A stretch of DNA of 64,000 nt from Clostridia bacterium (GCA_017507005.1 JAFWBT010000025.1:1-64000); one strand, 5' to 3'; shown: positions 9,765-18,571, counted from the stretch's first letter. Notes: a model not told the origin generated them from the letters alone. A program made the numbers and translations.

Positions 9765-9953
9765 TTGATATTTTGAATACACAATTTTGCGTTTTGAATA
9801 GAACGTTTTTACATTTTGAATAGAAACTTTTGATGTTTTGAATAGAAATTTTAGTGGTTTGAATAAAAAGTTTTGGCGTTTTAAATAGAAAATTTTAGTG
9901 TTTTGAATAGAAAGTTTTGCGTTTTAAGTAAAAAAGCTTTAGTATTTTGATAT
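9765..9953. repeat. Nine-copy degenerate 21-22 bp tandem repeat
   Basis: Units with the core TTTTGAATAGAAA followed by another T-tract start at about 9771, 9792, 9814, 9836, 9857, 9879, 9901, 9922 and 9945, a steady step of 21-23 bases, close to two helical turns. The array ends about 25 bases upstream of the cad -35 box. It has no spacers of unique sequence and no gene. Confidence 0.85.
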
Positions 9954-9954
9954 A

Positions 9955-9990
9955 CAAAAAACCGATGGACAACCATCCATCGGTTTTTTT
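9955..9990. terminator. Terminator at the end of the lipoprotein operon
   Basis: The stem ACCGATGG / CCATCGGT with A-run and T-run on both sides; in minus orientation it directly follows the 51-residue gene. Confidence 0.85.
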
Positions 9991-9992
9991 CT

Positions 9993-10148
9993 TCAATTTT
10001 CCACTACCTCAAACCTTTCAGGCTCAAAAAGATAATCCTCCCCCGTATCGTCTACAATTCTAAACCAACCTTTTCCCACGGATATAACCTCGTATTCCTT
10101 TTCACGTGTCAAAGAAACATAATTCTCTCCTTTATATTTTACTATCAT
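9993..10148 (-). CDS. Small conserved-looking 51-residue protein
   Basis: A complete frame of 51 codons reading MIVKYKGENY through FEPERFEVVEN. The pattern (KYKGE...LTREKEYEVISVGKGWFRIVDDTGEDYLF) is that of a small SH3-like beta-barrel family seen in Firmicutes, where a Lys-Trp/Phe-Tyr strand is followed by DDTGEDYL; the function of that group is not known to me. It has no signal or membrane segment. It begins 36 bases after the InlB-repeat lipoprotein gene and ends in the terminator, so it is the last gene of a five-gene operon. No strong ribosome site is visible (the sequence before the ATG is A/T-rich with GAGTAAAAA). Confidence 0.7.
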   Translation of the reverse strand: MIVKYKGENYVSLTREKEYEVISVGKGWFRIVDDTGEDYLFEPERFEVVEN

Positions 10149-10184
10149 TTTTTACTCACTTTTCAATAATTTTCAATAATTGTT

Positions 10185-11093
10185 TTATTCCTTTATCCAC
10201 TTTGCATAGAGTTTCGTTTCTTGATAAATCTCTCTTCCCGCCTCGTCGTATTGCGCTTGCGGTAAGGTATCCGTTTCAAAATCCCACGCATTGATACACT
10301 CGCTTTCCTTATACCAACCGCCAAACGTGTAGCCGTTGCGGATAGGTTCGTACGGAGCATTTTCTATCGTCGCACCATATTCAAAATCATTGATAAAAAA
10401 ATATCCGTCGTTGGGGCAATTCTCATAATTGAACATATACGCCGTATTTGCTTTACAAATTTTGAAATTATATTCAACGTACCCGTCTTTTCTTACGTCT
10501 ATAAAATGACTTTCCCCATTAGGCAACTCTTCTTTTAAAAATGACCGATATGTATTTTTTCTTTTTTCGTACACAATAGACGAATAATAAAGCGAGCGTA
10601 CATACTCGTCCTTTTGATAATCATCTTCTTCATGATAAATAAACCACTTCCCGTCCTCTTGATGATTGACTATCGTAAATTTCTCTGGCCACTCTCTTTC
10701 ATGGCGCACAGTATACTCATCACTCCAAAAATCGTACATTTCCATACAATACGGCATAGATATTTCTTTCATCCCCCATAAAGAAGGCGTCCATTGCTCC
10801 ACTCCTTGCCAACCCATATCAAAATTGATACCATAATATTTTACTTCATTTTCGTTGTAGTAGGGATTTATATGCCAAACGGCAGGCATATTTTCACCAT
10901 AGTCGTAAAAATGATTGCCAACCAAATAATAATCATTATCCTTTGCATTTTTACTTATGTAGTAGATGTATTCCTCACAATCTATATGGTTATAATCTTT
11001 TTCCCCATTATGACTTAAACAACCCTCCAAAGAACACGCAGAAAAGCTTATACAAAATAACCCAACAACCCCGATTGTTAATAATTTTTTCAT
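10185..11093 (-). CDS. Lipoprotein with a C-terminal InlB-type (Listeria-Bacteroides) repeat
   Basis: A 302-residue exported lipoprotein. Residues 1-20 are a signal peptide ending in the lipobox FSAC. The middle (to residue 245) is rich in Tyr, Glu, Asp and Trp and unrecognised. The last 50 residues, with GYTFGGWYKE and TKLYAKW, form one InlB-B / Flg_new repeat, a small beta-fold common in secreted proteins of gut Firmicutes. It follows the preceding lipoprotein gene by five bases, so both are one transcript. It is visibly AT-rich compared with the housekeeping genes. Function unknown; a cell-surface role is the inference. Confidence 0.75.
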   Translation of the reverse strand: MKKLLTIGVVGLFCISFSACSLEGCLSHNGEKDYNHIDCEEYIYYISKNAKDNDYYLVGNHFYDYGENMPAVWHINPYYNENEVKYYGINFDMGWQGVEQWTPSLWGMKEISMPYCMEMYDFWSDEYTVRHEREWPEKFTIVNHQEDGKWFIYHEEDDYQKDEYVRSLYYSSIVYEKRKNTYRSFLKEELPNGESHFIDVRKDGYVEYNFKICKANTAYMFNYENCPNDGYFFINDFEYGATIENAPYEPIRNGYTFGGWYKESECINAWDFETDTLPQAQYDEAGREIYQETKLYAKWIKE

Positions 11094-11098
11094 TATTT

Positions 11099-11524
11099 TT
11101 AATCCCCATGCGGAAAGGCCACGAGCGCTAACGATATACTTCGTGTGCTTTCGTTATATACAACTTGATACACGTCTGTATTGCCTCGTTTTTTGCTGTC
11201 GCCAAACAGAACGTCCAACGGATCGCTCCACGTATATCCTTCAAAATAAATTTCCCCTTCTTTTTCAACGATTTTCGCCTTATAATTACAAAGGCTGCTC
11301 ACCCATTCTTCCGCAGTATCGCCCTTAATTACCCAGCCGAAACTATCGCGAATATCGCTCTCGGTAAACACAAAAGAATTAGCGGGCAACGGATTTTCGG
11401 GAATACTCTGCGCCACGGCGTAACAACCGTTTGGAATTGGTCCTGTCTTTTTACATCCGACAAGACTTATACTCATACAAAGCATAAGGAATACCGTAAG
11501 AATAATTATAAATCTCTTTTTCAT
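11099..11524 (-). CDS. Small lipoprotein of unknown function
   Basis: About 141 residues. Signal peptide MKKRFIIILTVFLML with lipobox LVGC near residue 25, then a short soluble domain (GCYAVAQSIPENP...TRSISLALVAFPHGD) that I do not recognise; it looks like a small beta-barrel similar to other exported proteins of this operon type. The ATG at 11524 overlaps the stop codon of the two-helix membrane protein upstream (ATGA), so the two are translationally coupled. Twelve extra upstream codons in the open frame are not needed. Confidence 0.7.
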   Translation of the reverse strand: MKKRFIIILTVFLMLCMSISLVGCKKTGPIPNGCYAVAQSIPENPLPANSFVFTESDIRDSFGWVIKGDTAEEWVSSLCNYKAKIVEKEGEIYFEGYTWSDPLDVLFGDSKKRGNTDVYQVVYNESTRSISLALVAFPHGD

Positions 11525-11766
11525 CTTTTCCGTCCACCTTTTTTTAATTTCTTCACACAAACAACAATCCCAACAATCGAAAACGCAAACAAAATCGCAC
11601 TCGTTAACAGTAATAGTATTGATAATTCAAATGACCAAAAGGAATCTAACGGGCGAGGATATACTTTTAACATGCTCACTGTAAAGCATATCGTCACAAC
11701 ACCCCCAACAACGCTAATTCCACAAAGCAACGCCAACACAATCAACGATACGTATATCTTTTTCAT
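11521..11766 (-). CDS. 81-residue protein with two membrane helices
   Basis: Two hydrophobic segments (residues 3-30 and 44-70) with a short hydrophilic link and a basic C-terminus KKLKKGGRKR, so both ends probably face the cytoplasm. AAGGAGG lies six bases before the ATG. It is coupled to the lipoprotein gene downstream by an ATGA overlap. No family recognised; it could be a small membrane partner of the lipoproteins in the operon. Confidence 0.7.
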   Translation of the reverse strand: MKKIYVSLIVLALLCGISVVGGVVTICFTVSMLKVYPRPLDSFWSFELSILLLLTSAILFAFSIVGIVVCVKKLKKGGRKR

Positions 11767-11793
11767 ACTTGCCTCCTTGTGGTTGCCTTGTCG

Positions 11794-12780
11794 CTAATTC
11801 GTTTTTATAATAGTAATATAATTCTCGGGATAATACGTTGCGTGGCTCAAACAACCGACGTATTCAAAGGTTTCCAAGCTCGTATCACAGCGAAAAACTA
11901 CGGGAATAAGATGACATCTCGACCCCATCATACCCATCTCATGGGAATATACAATAAACAATTCCGTTCCGTTTGTTATAAAAATACTCGATACGGTGTT
12001 GTCATTTGCCTTAGCGACTTCGTTTATTTGTTGCAATTCCGGACTTCTTTCCATAACGTATTCGTAAGAAGGAAGGCGAATAGAGATATTTTCCTCTGCG
12101 TTTTTCACGTAGCTCCTACCCACGGTATACTCAATACCATTTTCCGTATAAGTAGAATGATTATGAATTGGAAGAATTTCGTCCTTGAAATTTTCTTTTA
12201 CTAAATCAAAATTCTCCCATTTTTCTTCTATTTTTCCGTTTTTGCGGTTTATTAACAAATACGCAGCTTTATTATCCTCTTCGGTATAACAGCAAAAATG
12301 CGTTTCGGACACTTTTAATATATAGAATTGTGAATATGGAAGGCTAAAATAATGAATTTCAAAAGAGTAATCATCCAAAGACATTATTCCAATGGCATGA
12401 TTACAGTTGTTTTTATTTAAGCCAAACCAATTAAATTCATTGCTGTAATTGCAGGAAAAGCTAATAAATCCACCTTCAAGCGTGTTGGGTTCTTTTAAGT
12501 ATGGGCACGTATAACAAGCCGTCGATTCCACTCTTTTACCGTCCGACTTAATTTTTTTTATTATTAAATCTTTCCAAATTATCGTCTTTTCCGCAGAACG
12601 ATACTCGTGTTCATCAATCAAGGCATAATCGGGATGTCTGGCTATTTTATTAGCCGCATCAAAAACCTCTTTTTCTGCTATTTCCCAAGGATACGGTCTG
12701 CACCCGAAAAGCCCTATGCCCATACAAAGCATAAGCAAAACCGCAAGAATAATTGCCCATAATTTTTTCATCTTTTTCAT
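11794..12780 (-). CDS. Lipoprotein of unknown function, first gene of the operon
   Basis: About 328 residues with a signal peptide (MKKMKKLWAIILAVLLMLCM) and a lipobox LFGC near residue 28. The body is soluble, with HYFSLPYSQFYIL, LLINRKNGKIEEKW and YIVYSHEMGMMGSRCH segments suggesting a beta-propeller or sandwich, but I do not recognise a family. The ATG at 12780 has GGAGA upstream and starts the signal peptide; the frame extends 21 codons further. It leads the run of five genes ending at 9993; a TATAAT at 12862-12867 (minus strand) may be its -10. Its signal peptide resembles that of the 141-residue lipoprotein, which hints at a shared origin. Confidence 0.7.
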   Translation of the reverse strand: MKKMKKLWAIILAVLLMLCMGIGLFGCRPYPWEIAEKEVFDAANKIARHPDYALIDEHEYRSAEKTIIWKDLIIKKIKSDGKRVESTACYTCPYLKEPNTLEGGFISFSCNYSNEFNWFGLNKNNCNHAIGIMSLDDYSFEIHYFSLPYSQFYILKVSETHFCCYTEEDNKAAYLLINRKNGKIEEKWENFDLVKENFKDEILPIHNHSTYTENGIEYTVGRSYVKNAEENISIRLPSYEYVMERSPELQQINEVAKANDNTVSSIFITNGTELFIVYSHEMGMMGSRCHLIPVVFRCDTSLETFEYVGCLSHATYYPENYITIIKTN

Positions 12781-12896
12781 TGTCTTCTCCTTTATCCTTT
12801 TGAGCAGGATTCTCTCTATTACATAAATAAGACGAGTGCACAACTGTATTTTTTTGCAGAAATTATAATATTTTTTAAAAATTTTTCTATCTACGT

Positions 12897-13736
12897 TTAT
12901 CGCTCGTTCACGTCAAAGCGCGACGTGAACGTTTTTTCGTTGAGATACGCTAGCGCGCCGTCCAAGAAAAAGTGTAATTCTTTCGCCACAAGGCATTGTC
13001 TTGCGGCGTTCATTTCCTTATTTTTCGCCGTGTTGCCGTATTTCATATCCCCGACGATAGGACAACCCACGTGCGCCAAATGTGCGCGGATTTGGTGCGT
13101 TTTGCCCGTATGCAGCGTCACCTCCGTCTGCGTCGTGCCGTCCTCGTTCACTCGCAGCACGGCGTATTCCGTCACAATCTTTTCCGCGCCCGATTTCGGT
13201 TCGTCAAACACCTGCACCAACGCTTTTTCGCCGTTCTTTTTTAAATACGCCGTCAACACGTCCGTCTTTTTGGGGAACATGCCGTAACAAAGCGCGTGGT
13301 ATTTTTTCTCTATCTGTCGCTGTTTAAACGCCTGCAACAGCGCGCTTTCCGTTTCTTCGTTCAACGCAAACGCCAACAGTCCGCGCGTATTCCTATCCAG
13401 CCTATGAATAAAATAGCACGTTTCGCCTTTCGCCGTCTGCTCCCGCAAGAGCGCCGCGAACACCGCCTCGGAATTGACGCCGCTTTCCTTATCGACTAGC
13501 CACACGTTCTCGTCCTTATACACCGTATAAAAAGCCGCTTTTTCCTCTTGCTTTTTGGCGAGATAATAGCAAACGACGTCCCCCGCAAAGAGCGGAACGT
13601 TCGCGCTGACACGTTGACCGTTTACCTTGATTTCCTTATTCTTCAAAAGATAATTCCAAAAAAATGACGCCTGCGCGTAGTTGTTTTCAGTAAATTCTTT
13701 TAACGTTTGTTTTTTATCCGATATGAGCTGTAACAA
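12897..13736 (-). CDS. RluA family pseudouridine synthase with S4-like domain
   Basis: Converts specific uridines in rRNA or tRNA to pseudouridine. The 279-residue protein has an N-terminal S4-like RNA-binding part (residues 1-70, with IKVNGQRVS) and the RluA/RluD catalytic domain with the motif HRLDRNTRGLLAFA near residue 133, whose aspartate is the catalytic residue, and HQIRAHLAHVGCPIVGD near residue 216. The only start with a good ribosome site (GGGAGAG) is TTG at 13736; there is no ATG nearby. A second RluA paralogue lies at 16370. The exact rRNA target is not deducible. Confidence 0.88.
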   Translation of the reverse strand: MLQLISDKKQTLKEFTENNYAQASFFWNYLLKNKEIKVNGQRVSANVPLFAGDVVCYYLAKKQEEKAAFYTVYKDENVWLVDKESGVNSEAVFAALLREQTAKGETCYFIHRLDRNTRGLLAFALNEETESALLQAFKQRQIEKKYHALCYGMFPKKTDVLTAYLKKNGEKALVQVFDEPKSGAEKIVTEYAVLRVNEDGTTQTEVTLHTGKTHQIRAHLAHVGCPIVGDMKYGNTAKNKEMNAARQCLVAKELHFFLDGALAYLNEKTFTSRFDVNER

Positions 13737-13804
13737 AACGTTTCTCTCCCTTTATTTTTTCTTCATTATACTCTATTTCCATCAAAAAATCAACCCCTAC
13801 GTAT

Positions 13805-13838
13805 AAAAAAAGAGGCGACGCACAGTCACCTCTTTTAT
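13805..13838 (-). terminator. Terminator after the large surface protein
   Basis: An imperfect stem AAAAGAGGCGAC / GTCACCTCTTTT follows the surface protein gene in minus orientation, with T-run next to it. Confidence 0.7.
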
Positions 13839-13855
13839 TTCAATCATTTGTCAGA

Positions 13856-16213
13856 TTATTCTTCCGTTTTATCGGATTTCTTATCTGCCTTTTTCTTCGC
13901 TTCTTTCTTTTCAGCTTTCTTATCAACGTCTTCCATCGTTTCGTCGGAAGGCTTAACGAGCAACAAGATGATGATGAGAATCAGCATTACGCCCGCTACC
14001 GAGAACAGGATTACGGAAACTACGTTCTTTTCAACCCAGCTCGTCTTTTCACCATCAATCGTATCTGCTTCGGAATCAACGATCACCACTTTGTATGCAG
14101 GTACGCGCTGTTCGGGCAATTCCGCTTCCCAATAATCCGCAAGGATTACGTATTCACCTTCTTCTGCCGTCGTAAAGCTACGAGCGGTAGGATTCCAGTT
14201 GTACTTGTTGTTCTTTTCCCATTCTGCCGCGTGGTCTTCTTTGTCAATACGATCGTCAAACGCTTCGATTTCCGTAAAGCAAGCCTTTACAGCCTCAGCC
14301 GTCACTTTGCCGCCTGCCTTTTCAGCAATCAGCGCTGCGTACGCGTCAAGATATGCTTCAAAATAATTGCCTTCTGCCGTATCAATCATGCTCGCAGCTT
14401 TCATACGAAGCGCCTGATACGTGATACCCGACAACGTGCTAGCCGAGAACAAGTTGTTCGATTTTACTCTATACAGCTTGTATTCCGATTTCAAGTTCGA
14501 CGCGCCTACTACCGTTACAGCCGACATCGTATACGTCTGGTCGAGAACCTTGCTCGCCTTTCTTTCCGCTTCTTTTTCGGTGTTTTCCGCTTCGAGCTTG
14601 GTCATCAAGCCTTTGTCTTTAATCTGGAACGAGAAAGAAGGAATTTCTTCAATCTTCCAAACGTTACCCGCCGCAACCTTTACAAGTTCGCCGTCGAGAT
14701 AGTACATCATACCGTTATCCGCTGCGTCGATTGCAAAAATCTTGAATTCGTACCAGCCTTCGTTCGCAACGGGAATTTCCAATGCGTTGTAGGAAAGCTT
14801 CGTCAAGGACGTAGCCGTGCTGGACGAGGGCGATTTGTAGGAAATCGTGAATTTCAAATTACGATAGCCGTCATTATCGTCGATCAACCATTTAATCGAA
14901 GGCAACTTCAATTCGGACGTGCCGCCTGCGTAGGTCTTAGCCGCGATTTCTTCAATCGACTTGCCAAATTCCTCTTTCGCCGTTTCATAAGCCGCCGCGT
15001 TGATAATCTTATTCACGCCGTTCTCGTCGTCAAGCTCCAAGTGCGAATAGGTAGCGCCCTGCGTGTTACGATCGAGCAAGATATAATCGACGCCGTTCTT
15101 ATCTACAACGGCTTCTTCCGTTGCATACCAAGCCAAATCGTATTCGACAGCCTTATCGTCCTTGAACGTCTTATCGCCAAGCTTAATCTTAATCGAAACG
15201 TATTCGCAACCCTCTTCCTTATACACCGTCGTAGACTCGCCGTCTTTTTCATAAGCGGTGGGATAGCAATAGGTGGTGCTAAGCAACGTCTTATATTTCC
15301 CGTCCGCCTTGTCGTCGGTGGGGTTGTATTGATAGAACGTCTTGGTTTCCGTCAAACTCGTCGACTGCAAAACGTCAATCTTCGTATAGTCAAAGTTTGC
15401 AAAAATCGCCGTACCGAGCAAGAACGAACCTACTTCTTCGTTTACAACGAGCACGGGAGCTGCCGTATCCGATACGATCAAGCTGTTGTTGCTGTCTTTG
15501 GAAACGTTTTCAAAGCTCTGACCGTTGATGTCCTTCAAAAGAACCTGCACTTTTTCAGCGCCTTCTTTTACGTCCGCTTCGATTTTCAACGATTTGCGGT
15601 TGGTCTTATCCGTTTCATCATAAACGTTTGCGTAGTTTTCGCCAACGTTTTCAAATTTACCAACGGTGTTATTATTCACCATAACACCAAATTCGCCGTC
15701 CTCTGCGCCTTCCGTCAACGCCAACGTCACGTCGCTGCCTGCCGTAATGCTGGTAGCTACCGCTGCGCCGTCGTTCACTTTAACGGAAATCGCGCCGTTC
15801 GTGTTCGTGAACGTCACTACGTTTTCCGCGGTCTTGTTCGCCGTTGCCCAAGCAGACGCCGACTGTACCGTAAACGTTACTTTGTCAAAATCCAACGTTT
15901 TGAACGCGAATTTAATGGTCAAATAGCTTGCTTTGCTTTCGCTATACCACTTGAACGCCAAATCGTTGCCGTATACAGCGTTACCGCCGTCAGCCAGCTC
16001 GAACATCGTCGTTTCGTTGTCTGCCTGAATCGTAGAACCGGCAGAAAGCGTAAACAAATTCGTGAGCTTTTCCGTAGATGCAGCAACTTCCGTCGTCATT
16101 TCGTCAGCGGCGGTCGTTACCGTCTTGTCGAGCATACCTGCGCCACCAATCATCGCAGCGCACAGCGCGCCCGCAAGTATAAGAGTTGTCAATTTTTTAT
16201 TGTTTCTTTTCAT
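13856..16213 (-). CDS. Large secreted protein with C-terminal membrane anchor
   Basis: 785 residues. Residues 1-35 are a signal peptide (MKRNNKKLTTLILAGALC). The long middle part is rich in Thr, Ala, Asp and Lys with several beta-sandwich-like stretches (for example GWYEFKIFAIDAADNG near residue 485) but no domain I can name. A single hydrophobic helix (VVSVILFSVAGVMLILIIILLL) near residues 728-750 is followed by a Lys/Glu-rich tail of about 30 residues, so the protein is anchored by its C-terminus with the tail in the cytoplasm; there is no LPxTG. GAGG precedes the ATG. It stands alone between a terminator and an RluA gene. Likely an adhesin or structural surface protein; not established. 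Confidence 0.75.
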   Translation of the reverse strand: MKRNNKKLTTLILAGALCAAMIGGAGMLDKTVTTAADEMTTEVAASTEKLTNLFTLSAGSTIQADNETTMFELADGGNAVYGNDLAFKWYSESKASYLTIKFAFKTLDFDKVTFTVQSASAWATANKTAENVVTFTNTNGAISVKVNDGAAVATSITAGSDVTLALTEGAEDGEFGVMVNNNTVGKFENVGENYANVYDETDKTNRKSLKIEADVKEGAEKVQVLLKDINGQSFENVSKDSNNSLIVSDTAAPVLVVNEEVGSFLLGTAIFANFDYTKIDVLQSTSLTETKTFYQYNPTDDKADGKYKTLLSTTYCYPTAYEKDGESTTVYKEEGCEYVSIKIKLGDKTFKDDKAVEYDLAWYATEEAVVDKNGVDYILLDRNTQGATYSHLELDDENGVNKIINAAAYETAKEEFGKSIEEIAAKTYAGGTSELKLPSIKWLIDDNDGYRNLKFTISYKSPSSSTATSLTKLSYNALEIPVANEGWYEFKIFAIDAADNGMMYYLDGELVKVAAGNVWKIEEIPSFSFQIKDKGLMTKLEAENTEKEAERKASKVLDQTYTMSAVTVVGASNLKSEYKLYRVKSNNLFSASTLSGITYQALRMKAASMIDTAEGNYFEAYLDAYAALIAEKAGGKVTAEAVKACFTEIEAFDDRIDKEDHAAEWEKNNKYNWNPTARSFTTAEEGEYVILADYWEAELPEQRVPAYKVVIVDSEADTIDGEKTSWVEKNVVSVILFSVAGVMLILIIILLLVKPSDETMEDVDKKAEKKEAKKKADKKSDKTEE

Positions 16214-16369
16214 GAAAACGTGCCTCGTATTTTTTGTATACTTTTGCTTTTTACAATATCATGCTTTATCTATTTTACACTGATTTATACTTTTTGTCAA
16301 TCGCATTTGACGCTAATTTTTATTGTTTTTCATTTTTTTTGAAAAATTAACGCTTTTTTAGGCGATTTT

Positions 16370-17125
16370 TTATTTAATATCTACCGCTTGTGAAAGGTCG
16401 AAGGCTTTCCAAGGCGTTTCCGTTTCAGGCGGACACGCGATAAATTTCAGCCGTTCTTTCGTGATAGGATGCAGGAAGGAAAGCGAATACGCCCACAGCG
16501 CAAGCTTACCCTTTTGCGCCAACGCGCCGCCGTAGCGCATATCCCCGTAAACGGGATGGGAAATGCCTGCCATTTGCACGCGAATTTGATGCGTTCTGCC
16601 CGTATGCAAACGCACCTCTACCAGAGAATATTTCCCTTTGTCTTCCAGCACTTTATAGTCAAGCTCGGCAAATTTCGCGCCCTCTTCCGACGGCGTGCAA
16701 ATATACACCATATTATTGACGGTGTTTTTACGCAAATAGTTGGTGAGAATCCCACGCTCGGTGTCCGGCGTACCGCACAGCACCGTGAGATATTTCTTCT
16801 CAAATTCACCGCTTTGCAAGCCGGAAGTCAGTCTTGCCGCCGCTTTGCTCGATTTTGCGTACACCATTACGCCGCCCGTCGGACGGTCGAGACGGTGCAC
16901 CAGCCCAACGTATACGTTACCGGGCTTGTTGTAGGTGATTTTGATGTATTTCTTGATTTGGTCGAGCAGATTATCGTCCTTACTCTCGTCGGGACAACAA
17001 GCCGTCATCTGCGGCTTTAACACGACGAGAATATGGTTGTCCTCGTACAAAATCTCAAATTCGGGCGTGTACCCGTCGTTTTTCGTCGGCATTGCCGCGT
17101 TTTCCGTTACGTTATTTTCCGTCAT
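16370..17125 (-). CDS. RluA family pseudouridine synthase, no S4 domain
   Basis: A 251-residue pseudouridine synthase for structured RNA. The catalytic motif HRLDRPTGGVMVYAKS lies near residue 73 and HQIRVQMAGISHPVYGD near residue 187; the S4 domain of the other paralogue is absent. The start ATG at 17125 overlaps the end of the methyltransferase gene by 14 bases and has GGAGG eleven bases upstream; an in-frame GTG at 17146 is less likely. The pair with the methyltransferase suggests an rRNA-modification operon served by the promoter at 18056-18084. Confidence 0.88.
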   Translation of the reverse strand: MTENNVTENAAMPTKNDGYTPEFEILYEDNHILVVLKPQMTACCPDESKDDNLLDQIKKYIKITYNKPGNVYVGLVHRLDRPTGGVMVYAKSSKAAARLTSGLQSGEFEKKYLTVLCGTPDTERGILTNYLRKNTVNNMVYICTPSEEGAKFAELDYKVLEDKGKYSLVEVRLHTGRTHQIRVQMAGISHPVYGDMRYGGALAQKGKLALWAYSLSFLHPITKERLKFIACPPETETPWKAFDLSQAVDIK

Positions 17126-17981
17126 GGACGAACATACCTCCTGCACCGCAAGGAAGAGCTATCCCCTCTTCCGTCTTAATCCCCACTTCGTATGCCTCTA
17201 CTTTTCCGTGGAAATTCCTTAACGTGAGCTGTAATATATTTTGTAATACCATAGGCTGCAAACCCGTCGTATAGCTGTTGATAAGCACGAACAACGGCTC
17301 GTCGCACAGCACCTGCGAACACAGCTCGACAAATTTGTATAAATCGTTTTCGATTTTCCACATTTCGCCGTTCGGACCTCTGCCGTACGAGGGCGGATCC
17401 ATAATAATCGCGTCGTATTTATTGCCGCGGCGTATCTCGCGCTGTACGAATTTCAAACAATCGTCCACGATATAGCGAATACCCGTATCAATACCCGAAA
17501 GCCGTGCGTTTTCGCCCGCTCGCTCCACCATGCCTTTCGCCGCGTCTACGTGCGTTACCTGCGCTCCTGCCTTTGCACACGCCACCGTCGCGCCGCCCGT
17601 GTACGCAAACAAATTCAATACCTTTATCGGGCGACCTGCGTTTTTAATCAGCTCCGTCATACGTTCCCAGTTTACCGCCTGTTCGGGGAACAAGCCCGTA
17701 TGTTTAAAGCCCATGGGTTTGATTTTGAATTTGATATCCAGCGTATCGTAGGAAATATTCCATTCCTCGGGCATAGGCTTTAATATTTTCCAACCCCCGC
17801 CGCCCTTTTCACTGCGTTTATAGTACGCGTTTAGCTTTGGATAGGAAAACAAATCGGTCTGCGCCGCCCAAATCACCTGCGGATCGGGACGAAGCAAATA
17901 CACGTCTTTCCAACGTTCCAGCTTGTACCCGTCCCCCGTGGCAATAATCGAATAATCTTTCCAGTTTTCAGAAATTTTCAT
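17112..17981 (-). CDS. SAM-dependent rRNA methyltransferase, RlmI-like
   Basis: A 289-residue class I methyltransferase. Motif I reads NLFAYTGGATVACAKAGA near residues 120-137, with an acidic post-I VDAAKGMV, and motif IV is MDPPSYGRG near residue 194, the arrangement of the RlmI/RlmK-type 23S rRNA (cytosine) methyltransferases. The N-terminal PUA domain of full-length RlmI is not evident, which fits the shorter Firmicute group. AGGAAA precedes the ATG. It is the promoter-proximal gene of the pair with the RluA-type synthase at 16370. RNA specificity is inferred from the family. Confidence 0.82.
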   Translation of the reverse strand: MKISENWKDYSIIATGDGYKLERWKDVYLLRPDPQVIWAAQTDLFSYPKLNAYYKRSEKGGGGWKILKPMPEEWNISYDTLDIKFKIKPMGFKHTGLFPEQAVNWERMTELIKNAGRPIKVLNLFAYTGGATVACAKAGAQVTHVDAAKGMVERAGENARLSGIDTGIRYIVDDCLKFVQREIRRGNKYDAIIMDPPSYGRGPNGEMWKIENDLYKFVELCSQVLCDEPLFVLINSYTTGLQPMVLQNILQLTLRNFHGKVEAYEVGIKTEEGIALPCGAGGMFVHDGK

Positions 17982-18055
17982 AAATCGATTTCCTTTTGCG
18001 TTATCGAAAGGGACGCTCGTCCTTTCCGAAAAGTATGCAATATCATACTCATTAT

Positions 18056-18084
18056 ATTATATCGAAAAAATAAAAAAATGTAAA
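18056..18084 (-). promoter_or_regulatory. Promoter of the methyltransferase-RluA unit
   Basis: TTTACA (18079-18084) and TATAAT (18056-18061) on the minus strand, 17 bases apart, 75 bases upstream of the methyltransferase start. Confidence 0.7.
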
Positions 18085-18216
18085 GTGTTTTGTCTACGTT
18101 ATAAAAACAAAAAATATAAATATGGAAAAAATCCCCTTTACAAAAGCACGGACATTTCTTTGAAAAAAAGTTTTTTTGTATTTTTGAATTTTTTTGAAAA
18201 AAGTGTAAAAAAATAG

Positions 18217-18245
18217 TTGACAAAAGGTTTTCTTTTTAGTATTAT
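18217..18245 (+). promoter_or_regulatory. Promoter of the tRNA cluster
   Basis: Perfect TTGACA, 17 bases, TATTAT; about 55 bases before the first tRNA. No coding frame lies between 17982 and 18300. Confidence 0.75.
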
Positions 18246-18300
18246 TATAAAGCTGTTTTGACTGTGTGAACGTTTTTGCGCGGTTGAGACAACAATATAT

Positions 18301-18377
<77 letters not shown>

Positions 18378-18380
18378 GAT

Positions 18381-18457
18381 GGCGGCGTAGCTTAGTTGGT
18401 TAGAGCGATCGGTTCATACCCGATAGGTCATAAGTTCGAATCTCATCGCCGCTACCA
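18381..18457 (+). tRNA. Elongator tRNA-Met (CAT)
   Basis: 77 bases with loop TTCATAC and acceptor GGCGGCG/CGCCGCT, the usual elongator tRNA-Met pattern of Firmicutes; it starts three bases after the fMet gene. CCA is encoded. Its T-stem also has an A-C mismatch (ATAAG against CTCAT), in a different position. tRNA-Ile2 with a modified CAT anticodon is an alternative but fits less well. Confidence 0.88.
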
Positions 18458-18492
18458 TTGTTCACAACACGGAATTTTCGTTTTCAATAGAT

Positions 18493-18567
18493 GGCCCGTT
18501 GGTCAAGCGGTTAAGACACCACCCTTTCACGGTGGTAACATGGGTTCGAGTCCCGTACGGGTCACCA
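18493..18567 (+). tRNA. tRNA-Glu (TTC)
   Basis: 75 bases with acceptor GGCCCGT/ACGGGTC, anticodon loop CTTTCAC (anticodon TTC) and an encoded CCA. A terminator hairpin follows at 18571. The last 19-21 bases occur again at 18714-18734 and, inverted, at 52171-52189. Confidence 0.95.
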
Positions 18568-18571
18568 GTAA
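18551..18571 (+). repeat. tRNA-Glu 3'-end direct repeat, copy 1 (inside the gene)
   Basis: The 21 bases from TCCCGTACGGG through CCAGTAA are repeated exactly at 18714-18734, 163 bases downstream; this is the usual geometry of an attachment-site duplication at a tRNA 3' end. Confidence 0.75.

Noticed and set aside
9765..9953. CRISPR array
   Set aside because: Units follow each other without unique spacers, the period is only 21-22 bases and no cas genes are present.
14231..16342. A 703-codon open frame on the plus strand, antisense to the large surface protein
   Set aside because: It has an odd Arg/Phe/Val-rich composition, no ribosome site, and mirrors codon use of the real minus-strand gene with its signal peptide and anchor.
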